From positions 1 to 62,675 of the forward strand of contig NZ_BCWD01000013.1 of the NCBI RefSeq assembly GCF_001592085.1: a DNA stretch of 62,675 nt, in the 5' to 3' direction. Below the pieces are notes generated by a model. That model was given only the letters and a program-made list of their open reading frames with translations, was not told the origin of the DNA and searched no databases. Of this stretch, positions 7,794-17,314 are shown piece by piece. Position 1 is the stretch's first letter, and each line of letters opens with the position of its first letter. Source of the stretch: Levilactobacillus senmaizukei DSM 21775 = NBRC 103853. GTDB taxonomy: Bacteria; Bacillota; Bacilli; Lactobacillales; Lactobacillaceae. The translations under genes and the position numbers were made by a program.

Positions 7794-7930
7794 CGGTTGG
7801 CCCCAGAAACGCTGGAACGTGGTGGGTGGCCTTTAAGCCTGCAAACCCCAGTCTTAAAGCGCCACCTTTGCCTAAACCGAGCAACCCCCTCGGTTAACGC
7901 AAATTTCACCACTGAGCGTTTCTGGAACCG
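7794..7930. repeat. Branched palindromic element (structured RNA or miniature repeat)
   Basis: 137 bases fold completely by nested complementarity. 7794-7798 pairs with 7926-7930, 7803-7813 with 7915-7925 (11 of 11), and 7819-7824 with 7907-7912. Inside these lie two hairpins: 7825-7837 with 7853-7866 (one bulge), and 7875-7881 with 7889-7895. No T-run follows on either strand, so it is not an ordinary terminator. It lies between the convergent exporter and xfp genes. It could be a non-coding RNA or a small mobile or REP-like palindrome. Confidence 0.6.
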
Positions 7931-8109
7931 TCCTCTCGGCTAGAACCGTTCAAACCAATGACCCACTAAGTTGCGAACCCAAGGGCCGCATCGTACCCAG
8001 CATTAAGCCACGGGCTCTTCATACTTACTGTTATCCGGCAGTTTATCCAAGGATGAGCCAATAATTTCCGGCCAAATTTTCCCGCAACCATCAAATATTT
8101 ATCCAAACG

Positions 8110-8153
8110 AAAAGCCACCACTTGCCAACCCGAAGGTTAGTAAGTGGTGGCTT
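8110..8153. terminator. Bidirectional terminator after xfp
   Basis: AAGCCACCACTT and AAGTGGTGGCTT pair, with A and T runs at the ends. It serves xfp on the minus strand. Confidence 0.8.
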
Positions 8154-8191
8154 ATTTAATGACTAGTTTTTAAGCCCAGGTAATCCGAAGA

Positions 8192-10573
8192 CTACTTAAG
8201 TGGCTTCCATTGCCATGCATCAACCTCTGGCAAGTCAGTCCCAACTTCGCGAATGTAGGCATTGTGCTTAGCAACCATGTCGTTCATCCGTTGAATGAAG
8301 TAGGCACCCTTAACAGCGTAGGCGTCGATGTCACTGACAGCTTCCTTAGCCAAGTCGAAGCGGTCCAATTGGTTCAGGACACGCATGTCGAATGGCGTCG
8401 TGATATCACCGTTTTCACGGTAACCATGCACGTGTAAATTGTGGTTGTGACGGTCGAAGAAGAGATCCTTAACCAAGTCTTCAAAGCCATGGAAGGCAAA
8501 GATAACTGGCTTGTCGGTCGTGAACAGACGATCGAATTCTTCATCAGAAATCCCACGAGGGTCAATCTTAGGAGAACGTAACTTCAACAAGTCAACAACG
8601 TTGATGAAGCGGATCTTCATTTCTGGGAATTCGTCGTGCAATAATGAAATTGCGGCTAATGATTCCCAAGTAGGTTCAGTACCGGCAGCGGCAAAGACGA
8701 TGTCCGGTTCTTGACCTTGGTCAGTCGATGCCCAGTCGATGTAGCCCAGACCATTGTTAACCAGATTAGTGGCTTCATCAATGGAGAACCATTGTGGACG
8801 TGGGTGCTTGGAAGTAATGATCAGGTTAATCTTTTCACGACTCCGGAAAGCAACGTCCCCAACAGCTAACAAGGTGTTGGCATCAGCAGGCAAGTATTCG
8901 CGAACGAATTCAGGCTTCTTTTCTGCCAAGTGAGTTAACATACCTGGGTCTTGGTGGGTGTAACCGTTGTGGTCTTGTTGGAATACAGTTGACGTATCAA
9001 CAAAGTTCAAGGATGGGTAATCATGACGCCATTCTTGTTCAGCGGCCTTACGTAACCACTTGAAGTGTTGTGTAAGCATGGAGTCCACTACTCGACCGAA
9101 TGATTCGTAGGTCGCGAAGAAACCATGACGACCAGTCAAGACGTAACCTTCTAACCAACCTTCAGCTTGGTGTTCTGAAAGTTGTGAGTCGATGACCCGA
9201 CCAGTTCTGGACATGTCTTCGTCGTAAGGTTCGTGGATGTCTTCCATCCATTGACGCTTACCATAGTCTAACATGCTGTAAAGACGGTTAGACTTGGATT
9301 CGTCAGGACCAAAGGCACGGAAAGTTTCTGGGTTCAACTTCATCGTGTCAGCCAGGTAATCTGACCAAACTAACATGTCTTGCGCGATGGTCTTCCCATG
9401 TTCGGTGTTATCCAAAGCGTAGTCCTTGTAGTCAGGCAACTTCAATGGTTCTGGCTTGATCCCACCGTTAGTAACGGGGTTCATTGCCATCCGTTGGTTA
9501 CCCTTAGGGGCAAATTCGCGGATTTCTGGCTTAACCTTGCCATCTTCAGTGAAGAGTTCTTCTGGCTTGTAAGACTTCAACCAGTCAACTAACAAGTCAA
9601 CATGTTCCATGTCGTTTGCGTCTACTGGAATTGGAATTTGGTGAGCACGGAATGACCCTTCGATTGGGTTACCGTCCAAGTCGTTCTTAGGACCAGTCCA
9701 GCCCTTAGGTGAACGAACGATAATCATTGGCCATACTGGTAAGGAGTCATCGTTGTTGTCGCGGGCATTCTTTTGAATAGCCTTGATCTTTTCAACCGTT
9801 TCGTCCATAACCTTTGCCATGTTAGCGTGAGCTTCCATGTGTGAAAGGCCTTCGGTTTCAACGAAGTGAGGTTCCCAACCCATACCTTCGAAGTACTTCG
9901 TCAGTTCTTCGTCGCTCATCCGTGAAAGGATCGTTGGGTTAGAAATCTTGAACCCGTTCATGTTGATGATAGGTAATACGGCACCATCAGTGATTGGGTT
10001 GATAAACTTGTCTGAGAACCATGAAGCAGCCAATGGGCCGGTTTCAGCTTCCCCATCACCGATTTCAACAGCGGCGATCACGTCTGGGTTATCTAAGATA
10101 GCACCAGTACCGTGGGAAAGACTGTAACCAAGTTCCCCACCTTCGTGGATCGAACCTGGTGTTTCAGGTGCGGCATGGGATGCAACGCCACCTGGGAAGG
10201 AGAATTGCTTGAATAAGCGCTTCATACCTTCTTCATCTTGAGAGATGTTAGGATAAATTTCACTGTAGCTACCATCAAGATATGAGTTAGAAACCATCAC
10301 TTGGCCACCGTGACCTGAACCTTCAATATAGAACATGTTCAAATCGTACTTTAAGATGGCCCGGTTTAAATGAGCATAGATAAAGTTTTGAGAAACGATC
10401 GTTCCCCAGTGACCAATCGGCTTAACCTTAACATCGTCTGAAGTCAGGTCACGCTTTAACAGCGGGTTGTCACGCAAGTATAACTGACCTACAGACAGGT
10501 AGTTAGCGGCCCGAAAGTACTTGTCAACGCCTTCCAAGTATTCCTTGGAGTCGAAGTTTGCATTTGCTGCCAT
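8192..10573 (-). CDS. xfp: Xylulose-5-phosphate/fructose-6-phosphate phosphoketolase
   Basis: A thiamine-diphosphate enzyme that splits xylulose 5-phosphate with phosphate into acetyl phosphate and glyceraldehyde 3-phosphate, the key step of heterolactic fermentation. The 793-residue length is normal. The family signatures [13 protein letters not shown] and the TPP/Mg motif GDGEAETGP are intact, as is the C-terminal [15 protein letters not shown]. The ATG at 10573 follows a strong AAGGAGTG site. It works with zwf (53073) and gnd (55799), which supply its substrate, and with adhE (26621), which recycles NADH. It has its own terminator; the upstream GntR gene is separately terminated. Confidence 0.97.
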   Translation of the reverse strand: MAANANFDSKEYLEGVDKYFRAANYLSVGQLYLRDNPLLKRDLTSDDVKVKPIGHWGTIVSQNFIYAHLNRAILKYDLNMFYIEGSGHGGQVMVSNSYLDGSYSEIYPNISQDEEGMKRLFKQFSFPGGVASHAAPETPGSIHEGGELGYSLSHGTGAILDNPDVIAAVEIGDGEAETGPLAASWFSDKFINPITDGAVLPIINMNGFKISNPTILSRMSDEELTKYFEGMGWEPHFVETEGLSHMEAHANMAKVMDETVEKIKAIQKNARDNNDDSLPVWPMIIVRSPKGWTGPKNDLDGNPIEGSFRAHQIPIPVDANDMEHVDLLVDWLKSYKPEELFTEDGKVKPEIREFAPKGNQRMAMNPVTNGGIKPEPLKLPDYKDYALDNTEHGKTIAQDMLVWSDYLADTMKLNPETFRAFGPDESKSNRLYSMLDYGKRQWMEDIHEPYDEDMSRTGRVIDSQLSEHQAEGWLEGYVLTGRHGFFATYESFGRVVDSMLTQHFKWLRKAAEQEWRHDYPSLNFVDTSTVFQQDHNGYTHQDPGMLTHLAEKKPEFVREYLPADANTLLAVGDVAFRSREKINLIITSKHPRPQWFSIDEATNLVNNGLGYIDWASTDQGQEPDIVFAAAGTEPTWESLAAISLLHDEFPEMKIRFINVVDLLKLRSPKIDPRGISDEEFDRLFTTDKPVIFAFHGFEDLVKDLFFDRHNHNLHVHGYRENGDITTPFDMRVLNQLDRFDLAKEAVSDIDAYAVKGAYFIQRMNDMVAKHNAYIREVGTDLPEVDAWQWKPLK

Positions 10574-10951
10574 GTAATTAACACTCCTTCTTTGAAATCA
10601 TAACTGCATAATCTAGTTGATAGAAAATTGGTAAAATTTATCTCGTAATGACTACCGAGTTGTTTTTTACTGTCCCTATCATAACGTGTTTTCACAAAAA
10701 GTCAACCTTTTTGAAAATTGGATCGTATCAATTTTTGAATTGAGTGACCACACGTCATCTACACCTTGCATTATGCCAAACTTAACGGACAATTGCGACT
10801 AAACAGCGTTGTTTTTCCTATTTTTTTCTTTATTCATAACAAGTAAAATTAGACCAATATTCCAAATGGTCCATCAGGGTCCATTGCCATTGTTATACCG
10901 ATTCTAGACCAATAAAAAAGTGACTACCGCGCGGTAATCACTGCTGGTTAA
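10574..10951. other. xfp upstream region
   Basis: No gene. The region holds the xfp leader and the gntR terminator (10912-10943). An inverted repeat GACCA-N10-TGGTC at 10852-10871 is a possible operator for the GntR protein encoded next door. I found no matching second copy near gntR, so this is weak. Confidence 0.35.
10912..10943 (-). terminator. Terminator of the GntR gene
   Basis: AGTGATTACCGC and GCGGTAGTCACT pair, and a T-run follows on the minus strand. Confidence 0.8.
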
Positions 10952-11677
10952 CTATTCTTCATCAAGTGAAACAAAGGTGTTATAGTTCAAATATTGATAA
11001 TGTAGCCGCATGTTAGAAACCTCAAACGGCGTCCCATCGTCCAGGAAGAAGACACCTTCCATAATCCCAACCGGCTCAACTGGCTTCAGATTCAAGAGTT
11101 CCTGATCCTCGGCAGTGGAAGGCTGGGCCTGGATCGACATGAAGGACTTGGTAACGACCTTTCCCTGAGTTTCTAAATAGTTAAAGATCGAATCGGTCAC
11201 AATCTTTTGTGAAAGGTTCGGCGCAATCTTGATCGGAATATAGCCAGTTTCGATCATGAAGGGCTTGTCATCAAACAGCCGCAACCGCTTGATTTCATAG
11301 ACAAAGTCCCCCTCCGATAGAAAGAGATCTTGCTGGATTTCCTTGCTAGCAGGAACCACATCAAACTTCAGCAACCGAATCCCCGGCGTATTGCCGGCAG
11401 ATTTCATACTGTCAGTAATTCCTAAATTAGACCCCTCATATTGAAAAATTGTTTGGTTTTTCATATATAATGGGTTAATGAAGGTCCCCGACCCCCGCTT
11501 TTTAAAAATAATGCCTTGGTTAGCCAAGACATTGAGGGCGCGCTTAACTGAGCTGCGACTAACGTCGTAAGCTTCACTCAGGCTCCGCTCATCGGGGAGA
11601 CGTTTATTGGGGAACTCATTCTGATGGATCCGTTGTTTTAAGTCCCGCATCACTTTTCGATAGACTAAATCTGCCAT
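10952..11677 (-). CDS. GntR/HutC-family transcriptional regulator
   Basis: 241 residues. The N-terminal winged helix-turn-helix (about 5-70) contains LPDERSLSEAYDVSRSSVKRAL and GSGTF. The C-terminal UTRA effector domain (about 85-235) contains IKRLRLFDDKPFMIETGYIP. HutC-type proteins usually respond to a sugar phosphate or related metabolite. It lies upstream of xfp in the same direction, separated by a terminator, so control of xfp is possible but not shown. SD GAGGAGA supports the ATG. Confidence 0.88.
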   Translation of the reverse strand: MADLVYRKVMRDLKQRIHQNEFPNKRLPDERSLSEAYDVSRSSVKRALNVLANQGIIFKKRGSGTFINPLYMKNQTIFQYEGSNLGITDSMKSAGNTPGIRLLKFDVVPASKEIQQDLFLSEGDFVYEIKRLRLFDDKPFMIETGYIPIKIAPNLSQKIVTDSIFNYLETQGKVVTKSFMSIQAQPSTAEDQELLNLKPVEPVGIMEGVFFLDDGTPFEVSNMRLHYQYLNYNTFVSLDEE

Positions 11678-11887
11678 GATATCTCCTCATAACTCTTCAA
11701 CTAGACTTGCACTGTGATAGAGTATAACAGGTTTTCTCAGTGGTGTCTGCTTTTCTGAGCAAACAACCGTTCCATTTAATTTTTAAGACCGATCCAATTT
11801 AACTGGCGACTTAATTACCGACTCATGTATCCCCGTCGGCTACGAATCACCGTTAATCCCATAAATTTACTTTGAAAGGTGAGTCAC

Positions 11888-12391
11888 ATGGCAAAAAAGA
11901 AAAAAGGCAAACGTCTCCATAAGACCTTGGTCGAACAAATCCTAGATAAGCACAAGATTGCCTACAAGCAATTTGAATTCGCTACCCACACCGAGGGTGA
12001 CGTGGCTCAAATGGAGGTCGACCACGACGCGGTCGATGAACATCACATCTATAAAACACTGGTACTCAGTGGCAATACCACCGGTCCCGTGGTGGGTGTC
12101 TTGCCCATTGATGAGCATTTAGATGAAAAAAAGCTGGCCAAGGTTTCGGGTAACAAAAAGGTCAACATGGTTCCCCTGAAGAATCTGGTCAAGACCACCG
12201 GTTACGAACACGGGGCCAATACACCCGTTGGTATTTGGGAAAAGAATCAGTTCCCAATATATTTCGACCAAACCGCTCAAGAACAGGGGCAAATCCTGGT
12301 CTCTTCCGGTCAGATTGGCCGGTCGGTCGAGATCGATGCCACGGATCTGGCAACGTTAGTCCACGGCACATTTGCCGACCTGTTGGAGTAG
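11888..12391 (+). CDS. ybaK: YbaK/ProX-type aminoacyl-tRNA deacylase
   Basis: 167 residues. The family hydrolyses mischarged Cys-tRNA(Pro) and similar species. The core is recognisable: the conserved Lys in IYKTLVL, LPIDEHLDEKKLAKVSGNKK, the loop TTGYEHGANTPVG and the C-terminal RSVEIDATDLATLV. I chose the ATG at 11888 after GAAAGGTGA; an ATG nine bases upstream would sit inside that site. It is followed after four bases by a membrane protease gene, so the two form an operon. Confidence 0.9.
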   Translation: MAKKKKGKRLHKTLVEQILDKHKIAYKQFEFATHTEGDVAQMEVDHDAVDEHHIYKTLVLSGNTTGPVVGVLPIDEHLDEKKLAKVSGNKKVNMVPLKNLVKTTGYEHGANTPVGIWEKNQFPIYFDQTAQEQGQILVSSGQIGRSVEIDATDLATLVHGTFADLLE

Positions 12392-12395
12392 CTGG

Positions 12396-13199
12396 ATGAA
12401 CACCGACCTCAGTCTAATTTTTAAAAATTTGGGAATCGTTGGGTTAGATCTACTGGTCATTCCCTTCGTCTTTGTGACGTTATTAACGTATTTAAACCGG
12501 GATACCAAGAAAATCCTGGCCAACGGCTTTGGGGTCAACAGTGAATTTTATTTGGGGTTCATCGGCATCTTTTGCCATGAACTCAGTCACCTACTCACAG
12601 CAATCCTCTTTGGCCATCGGATTGATCGGATTAGCCTGTTACGGCGGCCACATCCCGAGCGTATCGGTGCGGATGGTCAACCGGACCTAGCCTTAGGTTA
12701 CGTGAATCACACCTGGAATCAACGCAACTGGTATCAGGTCATCGGCAATCTCTTCATCGGCATTGCGCCGATTTTCGGCTGCGCCTTACTGTTATTGGCC
12801 TTAACGGCGATTCTGATCCCTAGCCTGTTCGATGGCATGATAACGCTCATCGCCAATCCCTTTAGCTTAGATTGGCCCGGTTTTTTTCAGACCATTGGTA
12901 ACGACCGTCATCCTTGGATTCGCTGGGGGATCATGCTCCTCTTATCCTTAAACATCAGTATCGGTGGCTTCGATCTCAGCACCGCCGACTTTGCTAACTC
13001 TCGCATTGGTCTGATCGGTTTCATCGCCATTAACGTGGTAATAACCGTTCTGTTATCGCTCTTTAACCTGGCGAGTGGTTTTCTGACCGTGATCACGGCC
13101 GGTATCATTCTGCTAGCCGTGATCCTCAGTTACTCATTACTGGTCTCATTGGTTACAAACCTGTTCGTTCGACTGGGGCTGCAGATCAAGTACCATTAA
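12396..13199 (+). CDS. Putative membrane zinc metallopeptidase (M50-like)
   Basis: 267 residues with about six hydrophobic segments. HELSH (His61, Glu62, His65) sits in the second segment, as in intramembrane M50/site-2 proteases, and is followed by LLTAILFGHRI. A conserved downstream Asp ligand (NPDG or similar) is not obvious; the Asp in GGFDLS is a candidate, so catalytic competence is uncertain. The ATG at 12396 is preceded by TTGGAG. The coding region starts four bases after ybaK, so the two are co-translated. Substrate unknown. Confidence 0.65.
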   Translation: MNTDLSLIFKNLGIVGLDLLVIPFVFVTLLTYLNRDTKKILANGFGVNSEFYLGFIGIFCHELSHLLTAILFGHRIDRISLLRRPHPERIGADGQPDLALGYVNHTWNQRNWYQVIGNLFIGIAPIFGCALLLLALTAILIPSLFDGMITLIANPFSLDWPGFFQTIGNDRHPWIRWGIMLLLSLNISIGGFDLSTADFANSRIGLIGFIAINVVITVLLSLFNLASGFLTVITAGIILLAVILSYSLLVSLVTNLFVRLGLQIKYH

Positions 13200-13232
13200 C
13201 CAAATCGTCAAAAATGGTGGTCGATTGGTCAC

Positions 13233-13290
13233 CTACCAGAGCCAGAAACACCACCGCTGCTGGTAGTATTTCTAGCTCCCTCTGGTTACA
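13233..13290. repeat. Long imperfect hairpin
   Basis: ACCAGAG and CTCTGGT enclose AGAAA/TTTCT and ACCACC/GGTAGT in one extended hairpin. It lies after the M50-like gene and before the bidirectional terminator. Role unknown. Confidence 0.35.
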
Positions 13291-13337
13291 TTGGTAATTA
13301 ATTTAATCATCGACTAAACCAAAATATTTATTCGAAA

Positions 13338-13387
13338 ATAAAACCGTTTCGACTGTCTGATTTTCTCAGATAGTCGAAACGGTTTTT
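13338..13387. terminator. Bidirectional terminator between the M50-like and chitosanase genes
   Basis: AAAACCGTTTCGACT and AGTCGAAACGGTTTT pair, with T-runs on both strands. Confidence 0.85.
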
Positions 13388-13389
13388 AG

Positions 13390-14199
13390 TTACCTTAACT
13401 GATAGCGATCACCATACATTTGCCACCTCAAAGGTCGCCGCAGATCGTAGCGGCCATCGTGGATGAACTGACGTTGCGTCGTCAACCGTGACAGATCCTT
13501 GTGGGCAGCCTCCTGCTTCATCACCTTGGTTCGTTCCCGCAGAAAGACGCGCAGGTAATGCGCCTGATCGCCACCCTGAGCTGGTGTTCGCGCCAATTGC
13601 TTGGCGCGTCGGCGAATCCCACCGAAGCTACTAGTATCCTTACCAGGTCCATGGACCACGATCGCATCGTAATAAATGTATTGACCTAAGGGACTGAGAT
13701 CATCTTGCTGGGCCGCTCGTAATACTGGTCGTAGATACAATCGGTCTAGCTCCTGATTCTCCGCCACGACCAGCTGCCGGTCGTGACCAGCCTGCTGCCA
13801 AGCCCGGACGAAGCCAGGACCCAACCCCCGATGACTTGCCGTGCCATTGACCCGCTTCAGTGCCGGTAAATATTGCCGTAAACCATTATTCTTTGGTTTC
13901 AATTTCACATACGTCGCAACGACTTGGGCCAGGTCCCCCGTTCCAGAGGTAAACCCAATAATACCGGCCGTGTAACCGCGGCCATCCCCAATATCTTCAA
14001 TATAGCCATACTGGCGTTGGTAATCAGTCGTCGAATTCTCCGCGCTGGCAACCAGTGAAAAAGTGGTATCTCGTAACCGGCCCGTCGCGATCGTCCGCCC
14101 GGTACGATATCCTGGAACCTTCGTCTGAGCAGCACAGGCGGCCAAACCACCTAGCATTAATACCAGACAAATGAGTCCCGTGACGCGTTTTCCAATCAT
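13390..14199 (-). CDS. csn: GH46 chitosanase, predicted lipoprotein
   Basis: An endo-acting enzyme that hydrolyses beta-1,4-linked glucosamine (chitosan). 269 residues begin with a lipoprotein signal peptide; LGGLAAC places the lipidated Cys at 22. The catalytic pair of the family is present with canonical spacing: Glu54 in SAENS and Asp72 in IGDGRGYTAG, 18 residues apart as in Streptomyces enzymes. Also visible are YYDAIVVHGPG, GGDQAHYL and the C-terminal PLRWQMYGDRY. It should be anchored outside the membrane and may release glucosamine oligomers or act on de-N-acetylated wall glycan. It stands alone between terminators. Confidence 0.92.
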   Translation of the reverse strand: MIGKRVTGLICLVLMLGGLAACAAQTKVPGYRTGRTIATGRLRDTTFSLVASAENSTTDYQRQYGYIEDIGDGRGYTAGIIGFTSGTGDLAQVVATYVKLKPKNNGLRQYLPALKRVNGTASHRGLGPGFVRAWQQAGHDRQLVVAENQELDRLYLRPVLRAAQQDDLSPLGQYIYYDAIVVHGPGKDTSSFGGIRRRAKQLARTPAQGGDQAHYLRVFLRERTKVMKQEAAHKDLSRLTTQRQFIHDGRYDLRRPLRWQMYGDRYQLR

Positions 14200-14343
14200 A
14201 AGTACTCATCCCCCCGAATGACTCGACTGATTGACCCTTCATCCAGTGTAACAATCCACCATCCAACCGGATCACACTTTCGACCAACTTAGCTAGAATT
14301 TAAAAACAGGTCGTCATGCGCAAGGTCACGGCTACCGGTTTCA

Positions 14344-15750
14344 TTATTTGTCAGCTTGTTGATGCTTAAAGGCTACGCGGTAGAAAACAAAGTTCAGGGC
14401 GCTAAGCGCAAAGATTAACCCAAAGGCCAATTGACTCCCCACGGCAGTCTCGTGAGCATAGCTCATGCCATGAATTTTGACGGCGGACATCAAGGCAGCT
14501 AAGACCGTGGTTCCCAAAGACCCGGCAAACTGCTGACCGGTATTGTAGATGGCATTGGCATCCGCCCGTTGGCGTATATCAACTTCCTTCAGCCCATTAG
14601 TTAACGTATTGCTAAAGGCCATCGACCGACCAATACTAAACAGAATATAGAGTATCGCAATCACGAGCACCGTTAAATGTTGACCCAGAATCATAAAGCC
14701 GGCCGCAGCCAACAGAAAGAGACTACTCCCAAATAAAATCGGTAGCCGAGCCCCATGGGCGTCCAGTAAATGTCCGAACCAAGGCTGCAGAACCGCTGTA
14801 ATCAGACTCCCTGGCAGTAGCATCATTCCTCCGATAAGTGAGGTCGCACCAACCACAATCTGGGCATAGTTCGGTAAGGCAAAGTTAATCCCGATATTAC
14901 AGAATTGGAGGACCACATACGCAAAGAAGCTAAATGTGAACACCCGATTCTTAAAAATTTCTAGCCGCAGTAACGGACGGCCACTACGCTTCGACACGCG
15001 GATATACAGCCTGATCGCCACCAATGCCAGCACGATGCCGCCAAGAAATTGCCAACTCAGAAGGCCCGCTGTGCTTAGGCTATTGACCCCTAGTGTGAAG
15101 CTGATAAAAGCCACCGCAAGTAGGCCAAACTGCAGCCAATCAAAGCGAATTTTTTCCACGGGATCGAACTGTTGAATCGTCAAGACCCCGAAGACGAGGA
15201 TGATCATTTCGACCGGTAGCGTTGACCAGAAAATCAGCCGCCAATCGGCCAACGACACCATGATCCCACCAAAGGTAGGTCCACTAGCCGGGGCAATCAT
15301 CAGGATTAATCCTGCCATCCCCATATAAAAACCGAGGCGAGAACGCGGAACACTCTCCATCACCACGTTAAACATCAGCGGAATCGCCAGGCCGGCACAG
15401 CCGGCCTGGATCAGCCGACCGAATAAGAGTACCCAGAAATTGGGTGCGAGCGCACAAATCAGATCACCTAAAATAAATACCAATGCACCGGCAACAAAGA
15501 GCTGGCGATTGGTGAACCGCTGCTTCAAAAAGGCCGAGGTAATCATCAATAAGGCCACCATCAACAGGTAACCCGTGGTGATCCACTGCACCGTACTCAG
15601 TGAAACATGCATCGTTTTCATAAGTGTTGGGAAGGTTACATTCATCGAGGTTTCTACCAAAATCCCCAGGAATGCCATTAACGCTACGGCAACGATGGCC
15701 ACCAAATTCTTCCCCGGGACCTTATCAGGGACCGGATTCGTTTGATTCAA
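14344..15750 (-). CDS. DHA2-family MFS multidrug exporter
   Basis: 468 residues with 14 predicted membrane segments. Motifs include ETSMNVTFPTLMK in segment 1 and MAGLILMIAPASGPTFGG. The start is TTG at 15750. No ATG lies upstream of the first membrane segment in frame, and the ATG nearby is followed at once by a stop. No regulator gene adjoins it; the nearest TetR gene belongs to the ABC module. Substrate unknown. Confidence 0.88.
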   Translation of the reverse strand: MNQTNPVPDKVPGKNLVAIVAVALMAFLGILVETSMNVTFPTLMKTMHVSLSTVQWITTGYLLMVALLMITSAFLKQRFTNRQLFVAGALVFILGDLICALAPNFWVLLFGRLIQAGCAGLAIPLMFNVVMESVPRSRLGFYMGMAGLILMIAPASGPTFGGIMVSLADWRLIFWSTLPVEMIILVFGVLTIQQFDPVEKIRFDWLQFGLLAVAFISFTLGVNSLSTAGLLSWQFLGGIVLALVAIRLYIRVSKRSGRPLLRLEIFKNRVFTFSFFAYVVLQFCNIGINFALPNYAQIVVGATSLIGGMMLLPGSLITAVLQPWFGHLLDAHGARLPILFGSSLFLLAAAGFMILGQHLTVLVIAILYILFSIGRSMAFSNTLTNGLKEVDIRQRADANAIYNTGQQFAGSLGTTVLAALMSAVKIHGMSYAHETAVGSQLAFGLIFALSALNFVFYRVAFKHQQADK

Positions 15751-15865
15751 ATTTACATCTCGCTTTCAAAAAAGTTCATTACTGACTATCATACCGACAT
15801 TACGAGCAAAATGCATCGGTTATTTATGATTAAACTGGTTACCGGACAAAATAAAAACGCGGCGC

Positions 15866-16525
15866 CTAAGCTTCCGCGTTCCATTCGGCCTTATATTCGG
15901 CTAGAAAGTCTAACATCACCTGTTGCCGGTGTTCGGCCAACCGCTTGGCCGCCTCGGTATTCATCAGGTCCTTCAGTGTTAATAGTTTTTCATAGAAGTG
16001 ATTAATAATGGTCTCGTTATCCAGGTTCCGGTACTCGGCGTGCGTCATTTCCGTCCGGGGCTTCACCGCCGGATCGTAAATCTTTTCGCCGAAGTGACCC
16101 CCAAAGTAAATGGCTCGCGAAATTCCAATCGCCCCAATGGCATCGAGGCGATCGGCATCTTGAACAATCTGGCCCTCGAGTGGCAAGGGCTTAGCCGTCC
16201 CGTCCAACGTCTTGTGGTAAGACATGTTATCCATGATAAGGAAGACCGTGTCAATCTGGGGGATGGTCAGACCCTGGTCACTCAGAAACTGGCGAACCTC
16301 GGCGCTGGCTGCGACCGTATCTGCAACTAATTTTTCGTCGATGACATCGTGGAGGTAGGCGGCCGTGATGGTGAGCACGTAGTCCGCCTTCGGATAAGAC
16401 TGACTGATGTGATCGGCTAATCCGACCACCCGTTGAATATGATCGAATCCATGACCAGTTTCGTCATTCCCCATTTTGGCTTGGGAAAAAGCGCGAACCT
16501 TTGCTAATACTGCTGATGCTGTCAT
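15866..16525 (-). CDS. HD-domain phosphohydrolase
   Basis: 219 residues of the YpgQ/YedJ type. Metal-binding HD-family residues are visible: His25 in HGFDHIQRV, the HD pair in AAYLHDVIDEK, and Asp in IVQDADRLDAIGAIG. Relatives act on nucleotides or pyrophosphate; the substrate here is not evident. Its ATG overlaps the stop of the upstream TetR gene by four bases (ATGA), so the two are translationally coupled. Confidence 0.85.
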   Translation of the reverse strand: MTASAVLAKVRAFSQAKMGNDETGHGFDHIQRVVGLADHISQSYPKADYVLTITAAYLHDVIDEKLVADTVAASAEVRQFLSDQGLTIPQIDTVFLIMDNMSYHKTLDGTAKPLPLEGQIVQDADRLDAIGAIGISRAIYFGGHFGEKIYDPAVKPRTEMTHAEYRNLDNETIINHFYEKLLTLKDLMNTEAAKRLAEHRQQVMLDFLAEYKAEWNAEA

Positions 16526-17151
16526 TTGTCATCCTCCTCAGTCGATTGGTAAGGCGCATGGGGGGCGCCAATGAATCCGTAGAAGAACAGATGCATCAGC
16601 TGGTCAACGATGGTTTGATACTCACCGGATGGTATGTTAGCGGTACTGAAATACTCCACATACATCGACAAAAAATGAAGCAGTGCTTCATTCGAGATAT
16701 CTGGGTTAATCATCCCGGCGGCGCGACCCCGGGCAACGAAGTCACCCCAAAAGTCACGTTTTCCAGCCTCATAGGCGTCCTTAACCACGCGGCTCCCGGT
16801 CTTACTGCCCATTTCATCAATGACAAATTGATAAAAGTCACCACTCATGTGATCACTCAGGCTAACCTTGGTCCGCATCATCAGCCGAATGAGGTCCGGA
16901 AAACTCTGGTCAGAGTCATCGACCATCTGCTGAAAGTCCCGGTAACCATCCTCAATCATCTTGACGACCACCGCCCGGCCCAGGTCCAACTTACTATCAA
17001 AGTATTTATATAACGTCACCTGCGACACGTCCGCCGCAGCCGCAACCGTCGTGATATGAGTTGCCTTGAACCCGTCCCGGACAAACAAGGTCTGGGCGGC
17101 GGTCATAATCCCTTGACGTTGCCGCCGTTTCCGTTCTTGATTCGTTGCCAT
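16522..17151 (-). CDS. TetR-family regulator of the ABC exporter
   Basis: 209 residues. The HTH is at about 25-50 (ITTVAAAADVSQVTLYKYF), with a C-terminal ligand domain. The ATG at 17151 is preferred, eight bases after AAAGGCGG; a GTG at 17160 is possible. It is divergent from the ABC exporter genes, and a perfect 8-base inverted repeat lies between them. Control of its own operon (with the HD hydrolase) and of the exporter is likely. Confidence 0.88.
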   Translation of the reverse strand: MATNQERKRRQRQGIMTAAQTLFVRDGFKATHITTVAAAADVSQVTLYKYFDSKLDLGRAVVVKMIEDGYRDFQQMVDDSDQSFPDLIRLMMRTKVSLSDHMSGDFYQFVIDEMGSKTGSRVVKDAYEAGKRDFWGDFVARGRAAGMINPDISNEALLHFLSMYVEYFSTANIPSGEYQTIVDQLMHLFFYGFIGAPHAPYQSTEEDDK

Positions 17152-17215
17152 TCCTTCCACCGCCTTTACCAGTCTTTATTTTAGCATACCGCAAACATCC
17201 CGCGTTTTTAATTTT

Positions 17216-17244
17216 AGTGAACTATTTCGTAAATAAAGTTCACT
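17216..17244. promoter_or_regulatory. TetR operator (AGTGAACT-N13-AGTTCACT)
   Basis: Perfect 8-base arms separated by 13 bases lie between divergent tetR and the exporter, ending six bases before the exporter's -35. Confidence 0.7.
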
Positions 17245-17250
17245 TTTCTA

Positions 17251-17279
17251 TTGACTTTGTCGATCCTCGGGCTTACGAT
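17251..17279 (+). promoter_or_regulatory. Promoter of the ABC exporter operon
   Basis: TTGACT, 17-base spacer, TACGAT, 36 bases upstream of the ATG. The TetR operator lies immediately upstream. Confidence 0.75.
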
Positions 17280-17314
17280 GATAGCGATTTTAAACTTGTG
17301 AGGAGGGGATTTTA

